Source: Nocardia kruczakiae NBRC 101016 (GTDB lineage Bacteria; Actinomycetota; Actinomycetes; Mycobacteriales; Mycobacteriaceae). Taken from it: a DNA stretch of 64,000 nucleotides. Below are positions 17,860-26,092 of the stretch, one piece after another. Numbering within the stretch: the first letter of the stretch is position 1; every line of letters begins with the position of its first letter. A program made the position numbers and the translations under genes. A model generated the notes under the pieces. That model searched no databases. It was given only the letters and a program-made list of their open reading frames with translations, and had not been told where the DNA came from. The stretch covers positions 80,861 to 144,860 of the forward strand of contig NZ_BDBL01000026.1 in NCBI RefSeq assembly GCF_001612965.1. Reading direction: 5' to 3'.

Positions 17860-17905
17860 GGGATCGACGCTACCCTGGTCCGGGTTCGCCGGTGCCGGAC
17901 CGCGT

Positions 17906-17933
17906 GGACGCTCGCGTATGGGAGCGAGCGTCC
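17906..17933. repeat. Inverted repeat 1 in the SRPBCC/DUF1772 divergent spacer
   Basis: GGACGCTCGC and GCGAGCGTCC are perfect 10-bp arms separated by eight bases. It sits midway between the two divergent starts, as an operator would. Confidence 0.6.
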
Positions 17934-17940
17934 GGACCAT

Positions 17941-17960
17941 GGGAACGCTCAGCGTTTCCC
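17941..17960. repeat. Inverted repeat 2 in the SRPBCC/DUF1772 divergent spacer
   Basis: GGGAACGCT and AGCGTTTCCC flank a single base; one extra T makes the palindrome slightly unequal. Like repeat 1 it contains the core ACGCT/AGCGT, and it lies just upstream of the DUF1772 start, so it may be a second site for the same protein. Confidence 0.5.
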
Positions 17961-17974
17961 GGTGTACTGAATGC

Positions 17975-18484
17975 ATGACAGCGACCACCGCCACCTCGAC
18001 CACCTCCGGCTTCGCGACCGGCTCTCTGATCGGCGCGACCGTCACCACCGGCCTGCTGGCCGGCGTCTTCTACGCCTACGCCAGCTCGGTGATGCTGGCC
18101 CTGCGCCAGCTCGACGACCGCACCTTCGTGGACGTGATGAACCGGATCAACACCGTCATCGTCAACCCGGTCTTCATGCTGAGCTTCCTCGGTTCGGTCG
18201 CCTTCACCGGCTTGGCCGCCGTGCTGTACTGGCGCACCGATCAGCGCACCGTGCTGTGGTGGGTGCTGCTCGCCCTGGCCCTCAACGTGATCAGTTTCCT
18301 CATCACCTCGGGCGGCAACGTCCCGCTGAACAACCAGCTCGCCGACACCTCCTCCGGCGATTTCGCCACCCTCCGCCACCAGTTCGAAGGCCCCTGGATC
18401 ACCCTCAACATCCTGCGGGCCCTCGCCAACACCGGCGCCCTCGGCGTCCTCGCCTGGGCCCTGCGCACCACGAACAAGGGGTAG
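17975..18484 (+). CDS. DUF1772 (anthrone oxygenase-like) membrane protein
   Basis: A 169-residue protein with four hydrophobic segments (about 15-37, 62-82, 88-107 and a C-terminal one), and the family features FYAYASSVMLAL, MNRINTVIVNPVF and GNVPLNNQLA. DUF1772 proteins are small membrane proteins related to fungal anthrone oxygenases; function in bacteria is not established. The ATG at 17975 follows TGTACT by six bases, a variant leaderless -10. It may be regulated with the divergent SRPBCC gene. Confidence 0.8.
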   Translation: MTATTATSTTSGFATGSLIGATVTTGLLAGVFYAYASSVMLALRQLDDRTFVDVMNRINTVIVNPVFMLSFLGSVAFTGLAAVLYWRTDQRTVLWWVLLALALNVISFLITSGGNVPLNNQLADTSSGDFATLRHQFEGPWITLNILRALANTGALGVLAWALRTTNKG

Positions 18485-18516
18485 GGGCCCAGCCACCTGC
18501 GATAATGCGGGGCGGG

Positions 18517-18573
18517 AAAAAAATTTCGGAAAATTTCGGGGGCCGTGTCGATCCATAGTGGTTGTCGTTCGAC
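18517..18573 (+). promoter_or_regulatory. ECF-type promoter of DGPF module 1, with A-rich upstream element
   Basis: A run of seven A begins an AT-rich stretch (18517-18536) with a doubled AAAATTTCGG. It is followed 29 bases later by TGTCGA (18546-18551) and, after 17 bases, TCGACC (18569-18574). The box TGTCGA lies 72 bases before the ATG. The same layout occurs upstream of the VOC gene at 30.8 kb and, with slight change, DGPF module 2 at 54.7 kb. As I recall, TGTCGA is the -35 described for ECF42 sigma factors, which fits the sigma gene two genes down. Confidence 0.65.
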
Positions 18574-18623
18574 CCAGGGGTGAGAGGGTCCGGAGGGGAT
18601 CCGCGAGACGAAGGAGACACACC

Positions 18624-19040
18624 ATGAAGTACATGCTGATCATGCGCGCCACCGACGAGGCCTACGCGAGCATGGGCGAGGTCGATTTCGGCACCATGCT
18701 GGAGACGATGGGCAAGTTCAACGACGAGTTGATCCGGGCGGGCGTGCTGCTCGCGGCGGAGGGGCTCGACCCCGCCGAGAGCGTGGTGGTCGATTACGAC
18801 GGGGAAACCCCGGTCGTCACCGACGGTCCGTACGGCGAGACGAAGGAACTGTTCGGCGGGTTCTACCTGCTCAACGTGGCCTCGAAGGAGGAGGCGGTCG
18901 AGTGGGCGAAGCGGATGCCGGTCATCGTCAAGGGGTGCAAGACCGAGATCCGGCGGGTGCCCACGATCGACGAATTTCCGCAGGACAACGTCTGGATTCA
19001 GAAGGAGCGGGCGTGGCGCGAGGCCACCGGGCAGCTCTGA
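18624..19040 (+). CDS. DGPF/YCII-related domain protein, module 1
   Basis: A 138-residue YCII-fold protein with MKYMLIMRATDEAY at the start and VTDGPYGETKELFGGFYLL in the middle, the region that gives the DGPF family its name (here DGPYGETKE). The fold is ferredoxin-like; its biochemical role is unknown. Genes of this family are the standard partners of ECF42 sigma factors, and such a sigma follows 13 bases downstream. AAGGAGA stands six bases before the ATG. Transcription is predicted from the TGTCGA promoter upstream, so the sigma would control itself. Confidence 0.9.
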   Translation: MKYMLIMRATDEAYASMGEVDFGTMLETMGKFNDELIRAGVLLAAEGLDPAESVVVDYDGETPVVTDGPYGETKELFGGFYLLNVASKEEAVEWAKRMPVIVKGCKTEIRRVPTIDEFPQDNVWIQKERAWREATGQL

Positions 19041-19053
19041 ACGGAACATCCGG

Positions 19054-20343
19054 ATGACGGCCGATCCCACCGGACGCGAGGCGGTCGCCGCGGTGTGGCG
19101 GATCGAATCCGCGCGCATCGTCGGCGCGCTGGCCCGCTACACCGGCGATTTCGCCCTCGCCGAAGATCTGGCGCAGGAAGCACTGGCCGAAGCGCTGGTC
19201 ACCTGGCCGCGGGAGGGGACACCGCACAATCCGGCCGGTTGGTTGCTCACGGTGGGACGGCGGCGCGCGATCGACACCTTCCGCCGCCGGTCCGCCCTCG
19301 ACGATCGCTACGCCGCCCTCGCCCGCGGCTTGGGTGAGGGCGGCGTGCTGACCGGTGGTCCCGGTGCGGATCCGATGCGTTCGGGAGCGGAACCGCTGTG
19401 GGATCCCGATCGCATCGACGACGACGTGCTGGCTCTGATCTTCACGGCATGTCATCCGGTGCTCTCCCGGGAGGCGCGGGTGGCGCTGACGCTGCGTGTG
19501 GTCGGCGGTCTCACCAGCGACGAGATCGCCAGAGCATTTCTCGTCCCGGCCGCGACGGTTCAGGCTCGGATCACGCGGGCGAAGAAAACCCTTGCCGCGG
19601 AACATATTCCGTTCGCAGTCCCGGAAGCGGGTGAGCGTGCTGCCCGGCTGAGCTCGGTGCTCAGCGTGATCTACCTGATCTTCACCGAAGGTTCGTCGGC
19701 GAGTTCGGGCACCGAACTGATCCGCTTCGATCTGGCCGGGGAAGCGCAGCGACTGGCTCGGGTGCTGTCCCGTCTCGTGCCGGACGAACCGGAGGTGTAC
19801 GGACTGCTGGCGCTGCTCGAGCTGACCGCGGCCCGCTTCCCGGCGCGGACGGGCCCCGACGGTGAGCCGGTGCTGCTGGAGCATCAGGACCGGCGGCGCT
19901 GGGACCGGGCGGCGATCCGGCGCGGCCGCGCCGCCCTCACCCGCGCCGGACAGGTCGGCCGTGGGCTGGGCTATTACGGCGTGCAGGCCGCGATCGCCGA
20001 ATGCCACGCCGTCGCCGGCTCGGTCGCCGACACCGACTGGGACCGCGTGGTGAGCCTCTACGAAGCGCTGGGCCGCCTCGCCCCGTCGCCGGTGGTCGAG
20101 CTGAACCGGGCGGTCGCGGTCGCCATGGCGAAGGGCCCGGACGCCGGACTCGAGATCGTGGACGGTCTGCGCGCCGAGGGCGGACTGCCGAATTCCCATC
20201 TGCTGCCGACGGTCCGGGGCGAACTGCTGGCCCGCCTGGGCCGCACGAGCGAGGCCCGCGAGGAGTGGGAGCTGGCGGCGCGCTTGTGCGGCAACGACCG
20301 CGAGCGAGCCGTCTTGCACCGCAAGCTCGACCACCTCGGCTGA
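19054..20343 (+). CDS. ECF42-type RNA polymerase sigma factor with C-terminal extension, module 1
   Basis: A 429-residue extracytoplasmic-function sigma. Region 2 is ARYTGDFALAEDLAQEALAEAL, region 4 is LTLRVVGGLTSDEIARAFL with VQARITRAKK. The roughly 230 residues that follow are a helical TPR-like extension (DUF6596) typical of ECF42, which is thought to take the place of an anti-sigma factor. It belongs with the DGPF gene just upstream. A second, divergent copy of the module is at 54.7-56.4 kb. Confidence 0.9.
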   Translation: MTADPTGREAVAAVWRIESARIVGALARYTGDFALAEDLAQEALAEALVTWPREGTPHNPAGWLLTVGRRRAIDTFRRRSALDDRYAALARGLGEGGVLTGGPGADPMRSGAEPLWDPDRIDDDVLALIFTACHPVLSREARVALTLRVVGGLTSDEIARAFLVPAATVQARITRAKKTLAAEHIPFAVPEAGERAARLSSVLSVIYLIFTEGSSASSGTELIRFDLAGEAQRLARVLSRLVPDEPEVYGLLALLELTAARFPARTGPDGEPVLLEHQDRRRWDRAAIRRGRAALTRAGQVGRGLGYYGVQAAIAECHAVAGSVADTDWDRVVSLYEALGRLAPSPVVELNRAVAVAMAKGPDAGLEIVDGLRAEGGLPNSHLLPTVRGELLARLGRTSEAREEWELAARLCGNDRERAVLHRKLDHLG

Positions 20344-20346
20344 GCA

Positions 20347-20367
20347 CGGCCCGCGGTCCGTGGGCCG
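20347..20367. terminator. Possible hairpin between convergent genes
   Basis: CGGCCC and GGGCCG (6 bp) around a 9-base loop lie in the 30-base gap between the convergent sigma and amidohydrolase genes. There is no U-run, so a role in termination is only possible. Confidence 0.3.
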
Positions 20368-20373
20368 ACCGGG

Positions 20374-22113
20374 TCAGGCGGCGGTGAGAAAGCGCCCGGT
20401 GCGCTGCGAACCCAGCACCGGCGCGGCCACTCCGTTGCCGAAAACGTAACGGCCACCGACGAATACGGCATTCACCGTGTCGTCGTTGCGATTCACCATG
20501 CGCGACAGATTGCCGAAGTACGGCATCGTCTGTTCGGTGTAGCGCTCGAGTCCCGCATCCAGCCGGGCCGGGTCGATCACCACCGCGTCGGCGCGGTCGC
20601 CGACGCGCAGATGTCCCGCGTCGAGCCCGTACCAGTCGGCCAATTCCCCGGTCAGCCGGTGCACCGCGTGTTCCACCGACATGAACGGGCGCCCCGCCAG
20701 TTCGGCATCGCGCACCCGGCGCAGCAGCCGCAGCCCGAAGTTGTAGAAGGCCATATTGCGCAGGTGCGCACCGGCGTCGGAGAAACCCAGCTGCATGCCG
20801 GGATCGGCGGCGAAGCGATCCAGCACACGCGGCCGGTGGTTGGAGATCGTGGTGCGCCAGCGCACCTTGGGCCCGTACTCCACCACCAGATCGAGGAAGG
20901 CGTCCACCGGATGCACTCCCCCGCGTTCCACCCCGACCTGACCGAAGGTCTTGCCGACGACCGAACTGTCCGGACATTCCACGATCTCGGCGTCGAAGAA
21001 GTCGCGATGCCACACCCGAGGGCCGAACTTGCGGTCGTAATCCTTGCGGAACTGACGGCGATAGCTTTCGCTCTGCAACATCCGGTGGCGCTCGTCCAGC
21101 TGATTCGACAGATGCAATGCCGCTGCGCCGGAACCGAATTCCTCGAACACCACCAGATCGATACCGTCGGCGTACACCTCGAACGGCACCGGCAGATGCT
21201 GGAAGCGGAAATCTCCGCCGAAGGCGTTGATCGCCCGCGCCAGGGCCGGAAACACGTGCGCCACCAGGGGAATCGCCTTGATATCGGCCGCCGAGAGCAG
21301 ACTCACCTTGAGATGCGGCTGCCCGATGCCCAGACTCGACAGCGCCATCGCCACCAGGCTGTGCGGTCGCGCCACATCCGGCCCGCCCTGCAGAGCGCGC
21401 CGCCGAGCCCGCAGAATCGCGTTGAGCTGGTGTCGTTCGCGCATGGTGGCGTAAGTGGAGGGCAGGGTGCGGGAGCGGCAGGTCTCGCCGTCGAGTTTGT
21501 CGAACATCAGCTGTTGCGAGGACATACCGACGAAACCGGCGTCGAGGGCCTCGTCCAGATGCCGGCGCATGGCGGTCAGCTCGCCGGCGGTCGGCTTCAC
21601 CTCGGTGCGGGTGGCGCGGTCCAGACCCATCTCCGCGGCACGAATATCCGAATGTCCCAGGAACGCCGCCACATTCGGCCCCAGCGGCGAGGCATCCAGG
21701 GCGGCGGCGTACTCGTGGGCGTTGCGCCAGGTCTTCACATCGCCTACGGCGTCGATCACATGTCCGCGCGGGATGGCCTCCACCCGGCCGAACAGGTCGC
21801 CCGCGGTTTCGGCGCCGACGTGCACGGTCGACAGCGAACAGGAGCCGAGCAGCACGGTCGTGACACCGTGGCGCACCGATTCCGACAGCGACGGATCCAG
21901 CAGGACCTCCACGTCGTAATGGGTGTGGATGTCGAGCATCCCGGGGATCACCCATTTGCCGGTGGCGTCGACGACGGTCTCGCAGCCGGATTCGTCCAGG
22001 GGTTCGGCCGAGACGGCGGCCACCCGCCCGTCGCGGATGCCGACGTCGCGCACCGCCGACGGCGCGCCCGTGCCGTCGAACCAGATACCGCCCTTGATGA
22101 TGCTGTCGTACAT
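20374..22113 (-). CDS. N-acyl-D-amino-acid deacylase-like amidohydrolase
   Basis: A 579-residue amidohydrolase-3 family protein. It starts MYDSIIKGGIWFDGTG, the usual opening strand, and has the metal motif DIHTHYD, then FLGHSDIR, LVAHVFPAL and FSDAGAH at the C-terminal metal site. The group hydrolyses N-acyl D-amino acids, hydantoins or related amides; substrate here unknown. GAGG lies seven bases before the ATG. It is the third gene of a minus-strand unit adh-fadD-amidohydrolase, 39 bases after fadD, which suggests breakdown of an acylated compound under the divergent TetR (inference). Confidence 0.85.
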   Translation of the reverse strand: MYDSIIKGGIWFDGTGAPSAVRDVGIRDGRVAAVSAEPLDESGCETVVDATGKWVIPGMLDIHTHYDVEVLLDPSLSESVRHGVTTVLLGSCSLSTVHVGAETAGDLFGRVEAIPRGHVIDAVGDVKTWRNAHEYAAALDASPLGPNVAAFLGHSDIRAAEMGLDRATRTEVKPTAGELTAMRRHLDEALDAGFVGMSSQQLMFDKLDGETCRSRTLPSTYATMRERHQLNAILRARRRALQGGPDVARPHSLVAMALSSLGIGQPHLKVSLLSAADIKAIPLVAHVFPALARAINAFGGDFRFQHLPVPFEVYADGIDLVVFEEFGSGAAALHLSNQLDERHRMLQSESYRRQFRKDYDRKFGPRVWHRDFFDAEIVECPDSSVVGKTFGQVGVERGGVHPVDAFLDLVVEYGPKVRWRTTISNHRPRVLDRFAADPGMQLGFSDAGAHLRNMAFYNFGLRLLRRVRDAELAGRPFMSVEHAVHRLTGELADWYGLDAGHLRVGDRADAVVIDPARLDAGLERYTEQTMPYFGNLSRMVNRNDDTVNAVFVGGRYVFGNGVAAPVLGSQRTGRFLTAA

Positions 22114-22152
22114 GACAGTCCCTCTTTCACCCACCCGCCCCGGCGGGGCGCG

Positions 22153-23805
22153 TCAGATCTCTATCTCGCGCCGCACGACCTTGCCGGTCGCGTTGCGTGG
22201 CAACGGTTGTGCCGTGATCACCCAGCGGGCCGGCACCTTGAAGTAGGCGAGCCGCTCGGCGGTGAAGGCCCGCAGCTCGTCCTCGGTCACGATGGCCGGA
22301 TCGGCGACGACCACGACGGCCGCCACCTCCTGCCCCAGATCCGCGTGCGGCACACCGAGTACCGCCGATTCCAGTACCGCGGGATGCTCGTCGAGCACGT
22401 TCTCGATTTCGGTCGGGTACACGTTCTCCCCGCCGCGCAGGATGAGATCCGACCGCCGTCCCGACAGACGCAGCCGGCCCTCCTCGATCACGCCGAAATC
22501 GCCGGTGTGCAGCCATCTTTCGGCATCGATGGCGGTCGCGGTGGCGGCCGGGTCGTTCCAGTAACCGAGCATCACGTACGGGCTGCGTACACAGATCTCA
22601 CCCTCCTGGCCGTCTGGCAGCGCCCTGTTGTCCGGATCGCGGATCTCGATGCTCACGCCGATGATCGGCATCCCGACGGTGTCGGGGTGGGCGGCCAGCA
22701 CCGGCGGCGTGGCAACCGTTGCCGCGGTGCCGCTTTCGGTGAGGCCGTAGCTCGTGGTGAGCGCGACCTCGGCCATCGGCAGTTCCCGGCGCAGCCGTTG
22801 ATGGAAGGCCGGGGAGGACGGGGCGGCGTTGAGCGAGAACGCCACCAGACTCGACAGGTCGTAACGGGACAGGTCGTGTTCGAGCATGCGGCTGACCATC
22901 GTCGGCACCGCGCCCCAGTTGGTCACCCGCTCCCGCTCCATCAGCGACAGCACCCGCTCCGGGTCGAAGCTGCCGGTGTTGATCACCACGGTCGCGCCCG
23001 TGGCCAGTCGCGGAATGATCAGATTGTGCAGGCTCGCGATATGAAACAGCGGTGAGGTCAACAGGAATCGGCGATCGCTGGGCCCCGATCCGAGCTGTTG
23101 TCCGCGAAAGGCGGCCGCCATGGCATCGGTGAATCGATGATAGTCGCAGACCGCCAGCAGGTTTCGCTGGGTGTGTACCACGCCCTTGGGCCGCCCGCTT
23201 GTCCCGCTGGTGTAGAGAATGACCGCCGGGTCGTCCTCCGCGATCGACACCTCCGGCGCCGGACCGGGATGGCCGGCGATCAGCCGCGGCAGATCGGATT
23301 CCATGGTCAGCACCGGAATGTCGGTGCCCACCTCGGCCAGCAGGGCGGCGCGCTTGGCGTCGGCGACGACCACCGTCGGGCGGGTGTGCTGCAGACCGTA
23401 GGCGATCTCGCGCGGCGCCCACCACGCGTTGTAGCCGACCGGAATCGCGCCGAGCACCTGCGCCGCCCAGAACGTCGTCACCCATTCCGGCGTGTTCGCG
23501 GCGAGGATGCCCACTCGGTCGCCCTTGCCGACACCGTAACGATCGGCGAGTGCGCGCGCGAGAGCCGTTGCCGCGGCGCCGTGTTCGGCGAACGTGATCC
23601 GGCGGTCCGGGGTCACCAGATAGTCGTGGTCACCCCAGGCCGTACCCGCGTGGAACAGTTCGGCCATACTGCGCCGCCGATCGCGCATCACCGGAATCGG
23701 CGCGCCCAGTACCTCTTCGACCACCATCTCGAACGGCCCGCCGGGGCCGGTGAGGTCGGCGGTGATCCGGGCGGCGATGGCCTGCGGGTCGGCAGCTCGC
23801 GTCAT
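22153..23805 (-). CDS. Acyl-CoA synthetase (AMP-binding, FadD-like)
   Basis: A 550-residue ANL-superfamily ligase that activates a carboxylic acid to its CoA thioester through an acyl-adenylate. Motifs are VILYTSGTSGRPKGVVHT (P-loop), TSYGLTESG, and HTGDFG, with the C-terminal lysine region NATGKVVRREI. Length is normal. The ATG at 23805 is 16 bases after the adh stop. Middle gene of the adh-fadD-amidohydrolase unit. Confidence 0.9.
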   Translation of the reverse strand: MTRAADPQAIAARITADLTGPGGPFEMVVEEVLGAPIPVMRDRRRSMAELFHAGTAWGDHDYLVTPDRRITFAEHGAAATALARALADRYGVGKGDRVGILAANTPEWVTTFWAAQVLGAIPVGYNAWWAPREIAYGLQHTRPTVVVADAKRAALLAEVGTDIPVLTMESDLPRLIAGHPGPAPEVSIAEDDPAVILYTSGTSGRPKGVVHTQRNLLAVCDYHRFTDAMAAAFRGQQLGSGPSDRRFLLTSPLFHIASLHNLIIPRLATGATVVINTGSFDPERVLSLMERERVTNWGAVPTMVSRMLEHDLSRYDLSSLVAFSLNAAPSSPAFHQRLRRELPMAEVALTTSYGLTESGTAATVATPPVLAAHPDTVGMPIIGVSIEIRDPDNRALPDGQEGEICVRSPYVMLGYWNDPAATATAIDAERWLHTGDFGVIEEGRLRLSGRRSDLILRGGENVYPTEIENVLDEHPAVLESAVLGVPHADLGQEVAAVVVVADPAIVTEDELRAFTAERLAYFKVPARWVITAQPLPRNATGKVVRREIEI

Positions 23806-23821
23806 AACCTTCACTTTCTGC

Positions 23822-24862
23822 TTACGGGATGAGCACGGCACGACCGCGGATCTGGCCCCGGTCTAGTCGTTCGAATGCGGCCGGGCCCTCGGCGAGGTCG
23901 AATCGTTCGACCGATACGCCGATGGCACCGCGCTGCGCGAGCGCGACCGAGGCGTACAGGTCACTTCTCGTGCCGCCGTAGGACTTTCGGATGGTGGCAC
24001 CCCACGGCAGGCCGGGTCCACCGGCGGGTCCGGCGTCGATGCCCGGAATACCGCCGTCGAGTCCCACCATGCGGTAGGCGCCGTTCGGCGCGACCGATTC
24101 GACGGCCAGTTTCGCGGTGGCGTCGTTGCCGACGAAGTCGAAAACCGCCTCGGCGCCCCGGCCGTCGGTGAGGTCCAGAATGCGGGCGGCGGTCTTCTCG
24201 TCGGCCGGCAGGGTGAGGTCGGCGCCGCAGGACGTGGCGAGCTCCAGCTTTTCCGCGGAGATGTCGACCGCGATGATGCGGCAGGCCGTCGTGGCCTTCA
24301 GGATCTGCACCGCGACATGTCCGAGCCCGCCGATGCCGATCGCGACGGCGGTGGCGCCGGGTCGCAATTGATCGGCGGCCCCGCGGATGGCGTGATACGG
24401 CGTCAGCGCCGCATCGGCCAGCGGCGCCGCCGTCGCGAACTCCAGCTCGCCGATGGGCACGAACGAATTCGCCGGAATGCGAACGTATTCCGCCATCCCC
24501 CCGTCCGGCCCCAGTCCCGGGCAGGGCGGCATCGCGGTGCGACCCGCCGCGAGGCAGACGTTCTCGTTACCGCTCACGCATTCCCGGCATACGCCGCAGG
24601 ACCAGCACAGGTAAACAAGCCCCCGCTCCCCCGCGCGACGACCGTCGACCTCGGTGCCGACCGCCTCGATGGTGCCGGCGATCTCATGCCCCATCGTCAG
24701 CGGATCCTCGCGCAGCGGGAACGGCAAGCCGAGCACGAAGGAATCCGAATGGCAGATTCCGGCCGCCCCGACCTTCAACAGCAGATCGGTGGGCCCGATC
24801 TCGGGGATCGGGACCTCGCGCAGCTCCAGCGTGCCGGGCCCGGTCAATTGCAATGCGCGCAT
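23822..24862 (-). CDS. Zinc-dependent alcohol dehydrogenase (MDR family)
   Basis: A 346-residue medium-chain dehydrogenase. The catalytic zinc ligands are in GICHSDS and MGHE, the structural zinc cysteines in CWSCGVCRECVSGNENVC, and the nucleotide fold is GIGGLGHVAV. It oxidises an alcohol or reduces an aldehyde with NAD(P). GAGGA lies before the ATG at 24862. First gene of a three-gene unit; its promoter region carries a 12-bp inverted repeat that is likely bound by the divergent TetR. Confidence 0.9.
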   Translation of the reverse strand: MRALQLTGPGTLELREVPIPEIGPTDLLLKVGAAGICHSDSFVLGLPFPLREDPLTMGHEIAGTIEAVGTEVDGRRAGERGLVYLCWSCGVCRECVSGNENVCLAAGRTAMPPCPGLGPDGGMAEYVRIPANSFVPIGELEFATAAPLADAALTPYHAIRGAADQLRPGATAVAIGIGGLGHVAVQILKATTACRIIAVDISAEKLELATSCGADLTLPADEKTAARILDLTDGRGAEAVFDFVGNDATAKLAVESVAPNGAYRMVGLDGGIPGIDAGPAGGPGLPWGATIRKSYGGTRSDLYASVALAQRGAIGVSVERFDLAEGPAAFERLDRGQIRGRAVLIP

Positions 24863-24916
24863 GTTCTGTTTCCTCACCGCGGCGTTCGGCGCAGCGCCGG
24901 ACGTGACGTGGCACAC

Positions 24917-24922
24917 ACGGTA
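24917..24922 (-). promoter_or_regulatory. -10 element of the adh operon
   Basis: TACCGT on the minus strand; 17 bases upstream is TGGACG, a -35 candidate that lies inside the TetR inverted repeat. Confidence 0.45.
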
Positions 24923-24923
24923 G

Positions 24924-24952
24924 CACTCACTGGACACAGCGTCCAGTGAGTG
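24924..24952. promoter_or_regulatory. Probable TetR operator
   Basis: CACTCACTGGAC and GTCCAGTGAGTG are perfect 12-bp arms around five bases. The repeat covers the -35 and spacer of the adh promoter and ends 23 bases before the tetR start, so one bound regulator could block both. Confidence 0.75.
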
Positions 24953-24975
24953 TGCGGGCGTCTATCATCGACGTC

Positions 24976-25596
24976 ATGCCTTCGGAATCGACCGCCCGGC
25001 GCGGGTCGCTGCGCGATGAGCAGAAGCGGGCGACGCGGATGCGCATCGTGGAGGAGGCGCGGCAGCTGTTCGTGCGTGAGGGCTATCTGGGAGTGCGTGT
25101 CGACGACATCGCGGCCGCGGTCGGCTGCAGCCGGGCCACCTTCTACTTGCACTTCACCGGTAAGACCGAGGTGCTGCGGGCGATCGCCGAACAGGGCACA
25201 CTCGCCAGCGTCCAATTCTTCTACCGGGATCTGGACCGGGTCCTGGCCACCGGTTCCCGCGCGGAGTTCACCACGTGGATGCGCCGGGCCATCGAGTGGT
25301 TCTTCGACAACAAGGATCTGCTTCCCGCCTGGGACGAGGCGACCGCCCTGGAACCGGAGTTCCGCGACCTCGCGCGGGAGGGCATCATGCAGCTCGCCGA
25401 CGGGATGCCGGACTATCTGGCGCGCTGGCCCGAGAGCCGCCGCGACGAAGCGCGCCTGCGCATCGAACTACTCGTGGCGCAGCTGGAACGCTTCTTCACC
25501 CGATGGGCGATGCAGGGCACCATCGAGGTCACCGCGGCCGCGGCGGCCGAAGTCCTCACCGATATCTGGTTCCCGGCTCTGCAGGCACCCGAATAA
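24976..25596 (+). CDS. TetR-family regulator of the adh-fadD-amidohydrolase operon
   Basis: A 206-residue TetR protein. The helix-turn-helix is VDDIAAAVGCSRATFYLHFTGK (about residues 40-60) followed by a ligand-binding domain without recognised specificity. It is transcribed away from the adh operon across a shared 112-base spacer carrying a perfect 12-bp inverted repeat. TATCAT seven bases before the ATG indicates a leaderless or nearly leaderless mRNA. Confidence 0.88.
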   Translation: MPSESTARRGSLRDEQKRATRMRIVEEARQLFVREGYLGVRVDDIAAAVGCSRATFYLHFTGKTEVLRAIAEQGTLASVQFFYRDLDRVLATGSRAEFTTWMRRAIEWFFDNKDLLPAWDEATALEPEFRDLAREGIMQLADGMPDYLARWPESRRDEARLRIELLVAQLERFFTRWAMQGTIEVTAAAAAEVLTDIWFPALQAPE

Positions 25597-25619
25597 CACT
25601 GTCGGACAATGTCTTCCGG

Positions 25620-25955
25620 CTATTTCGGCGGGAGTGTACGGGCGTATTCGAGCCCGCGATCCAGCCAGGTGTGCAGTACCTCGTCGTCGTCGAGATATTC
25701 CGGCGCCACCCGCAACCAGTTCCGCATCTCGCGGCCGCCCATCACCATCGGCGCGACCGCGGAACCGTCGATGAGCTCCTCGGCCTGTGCCGGATCGACC
25801 CGGACCAGCAGTCCGCCCCGGCCGCTGGCCGCCACCGCCATATTGCCGCCGACCAGGAAGGCCAGCCCGCCGAACATGCGCTTCTCGACCGTCTCGGTCA
25901 CCGCCGGCCCGAGCAGGTCCCGGATCCGGTCCGCCAACTCTTCGTCATAGGCCAT
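25620..25955 (-). CDS. TfoX N-terminal domain protein
   Basis: A 111-residue protein made only of the TfoX N-terminal domain: MAYDEELADRIRDLL, then KRMFGGLAFLVGGNMAVA, and RNWLRVAPEYL. Full TfoX is a competence regulator in gammaproteobacteria; the short actinobacterial forms have no known role. Convergent with the TetR gene. Confidence 0.85.
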   Translation of the reverse strand: MAYDEELADRIRDLLGPAVTETVEKRMFGGLAFLVGGNMAVAASGRGGLLVRVDPAQAEELIDGSAVAPMVMGGREMRNWLRVAPEYLDDDEVLHTWLDRGLEYARTLPPK

Positions 25956-26070
25956 ACGGCATTCTCACACCGGGTACCGACAGGTTCGGCCCGATTCCGC
26001 AGTGGCCGGTTCGAAGAATTCACCGAGAATTCGCGCCCTTGGGAACCCGCAGCGGTTGCTCCGGTGCGGC

Positions 26071-26090
26071 GGTTGGACCAGCATCCAACC
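26071..26090. repeat. Inverted repeat just before the phosphoesterase start
   Basis: GGTTGGA and TCCAACC (7 bp) flank six bases and end two bases before the proposed ATG at 26093. In RNA this would place a hairpin over the ribosome binding region; in DNA it may be an operator. Confidence 0.4.
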
Positions 26091-26092
26091 TC

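Noticed and set aside
20611..23055. 814-codon open frame across the amidohydrolase and fadD genes
   Set aside because: It runs through two recognised genes and their junction on the other strand and has no domain.
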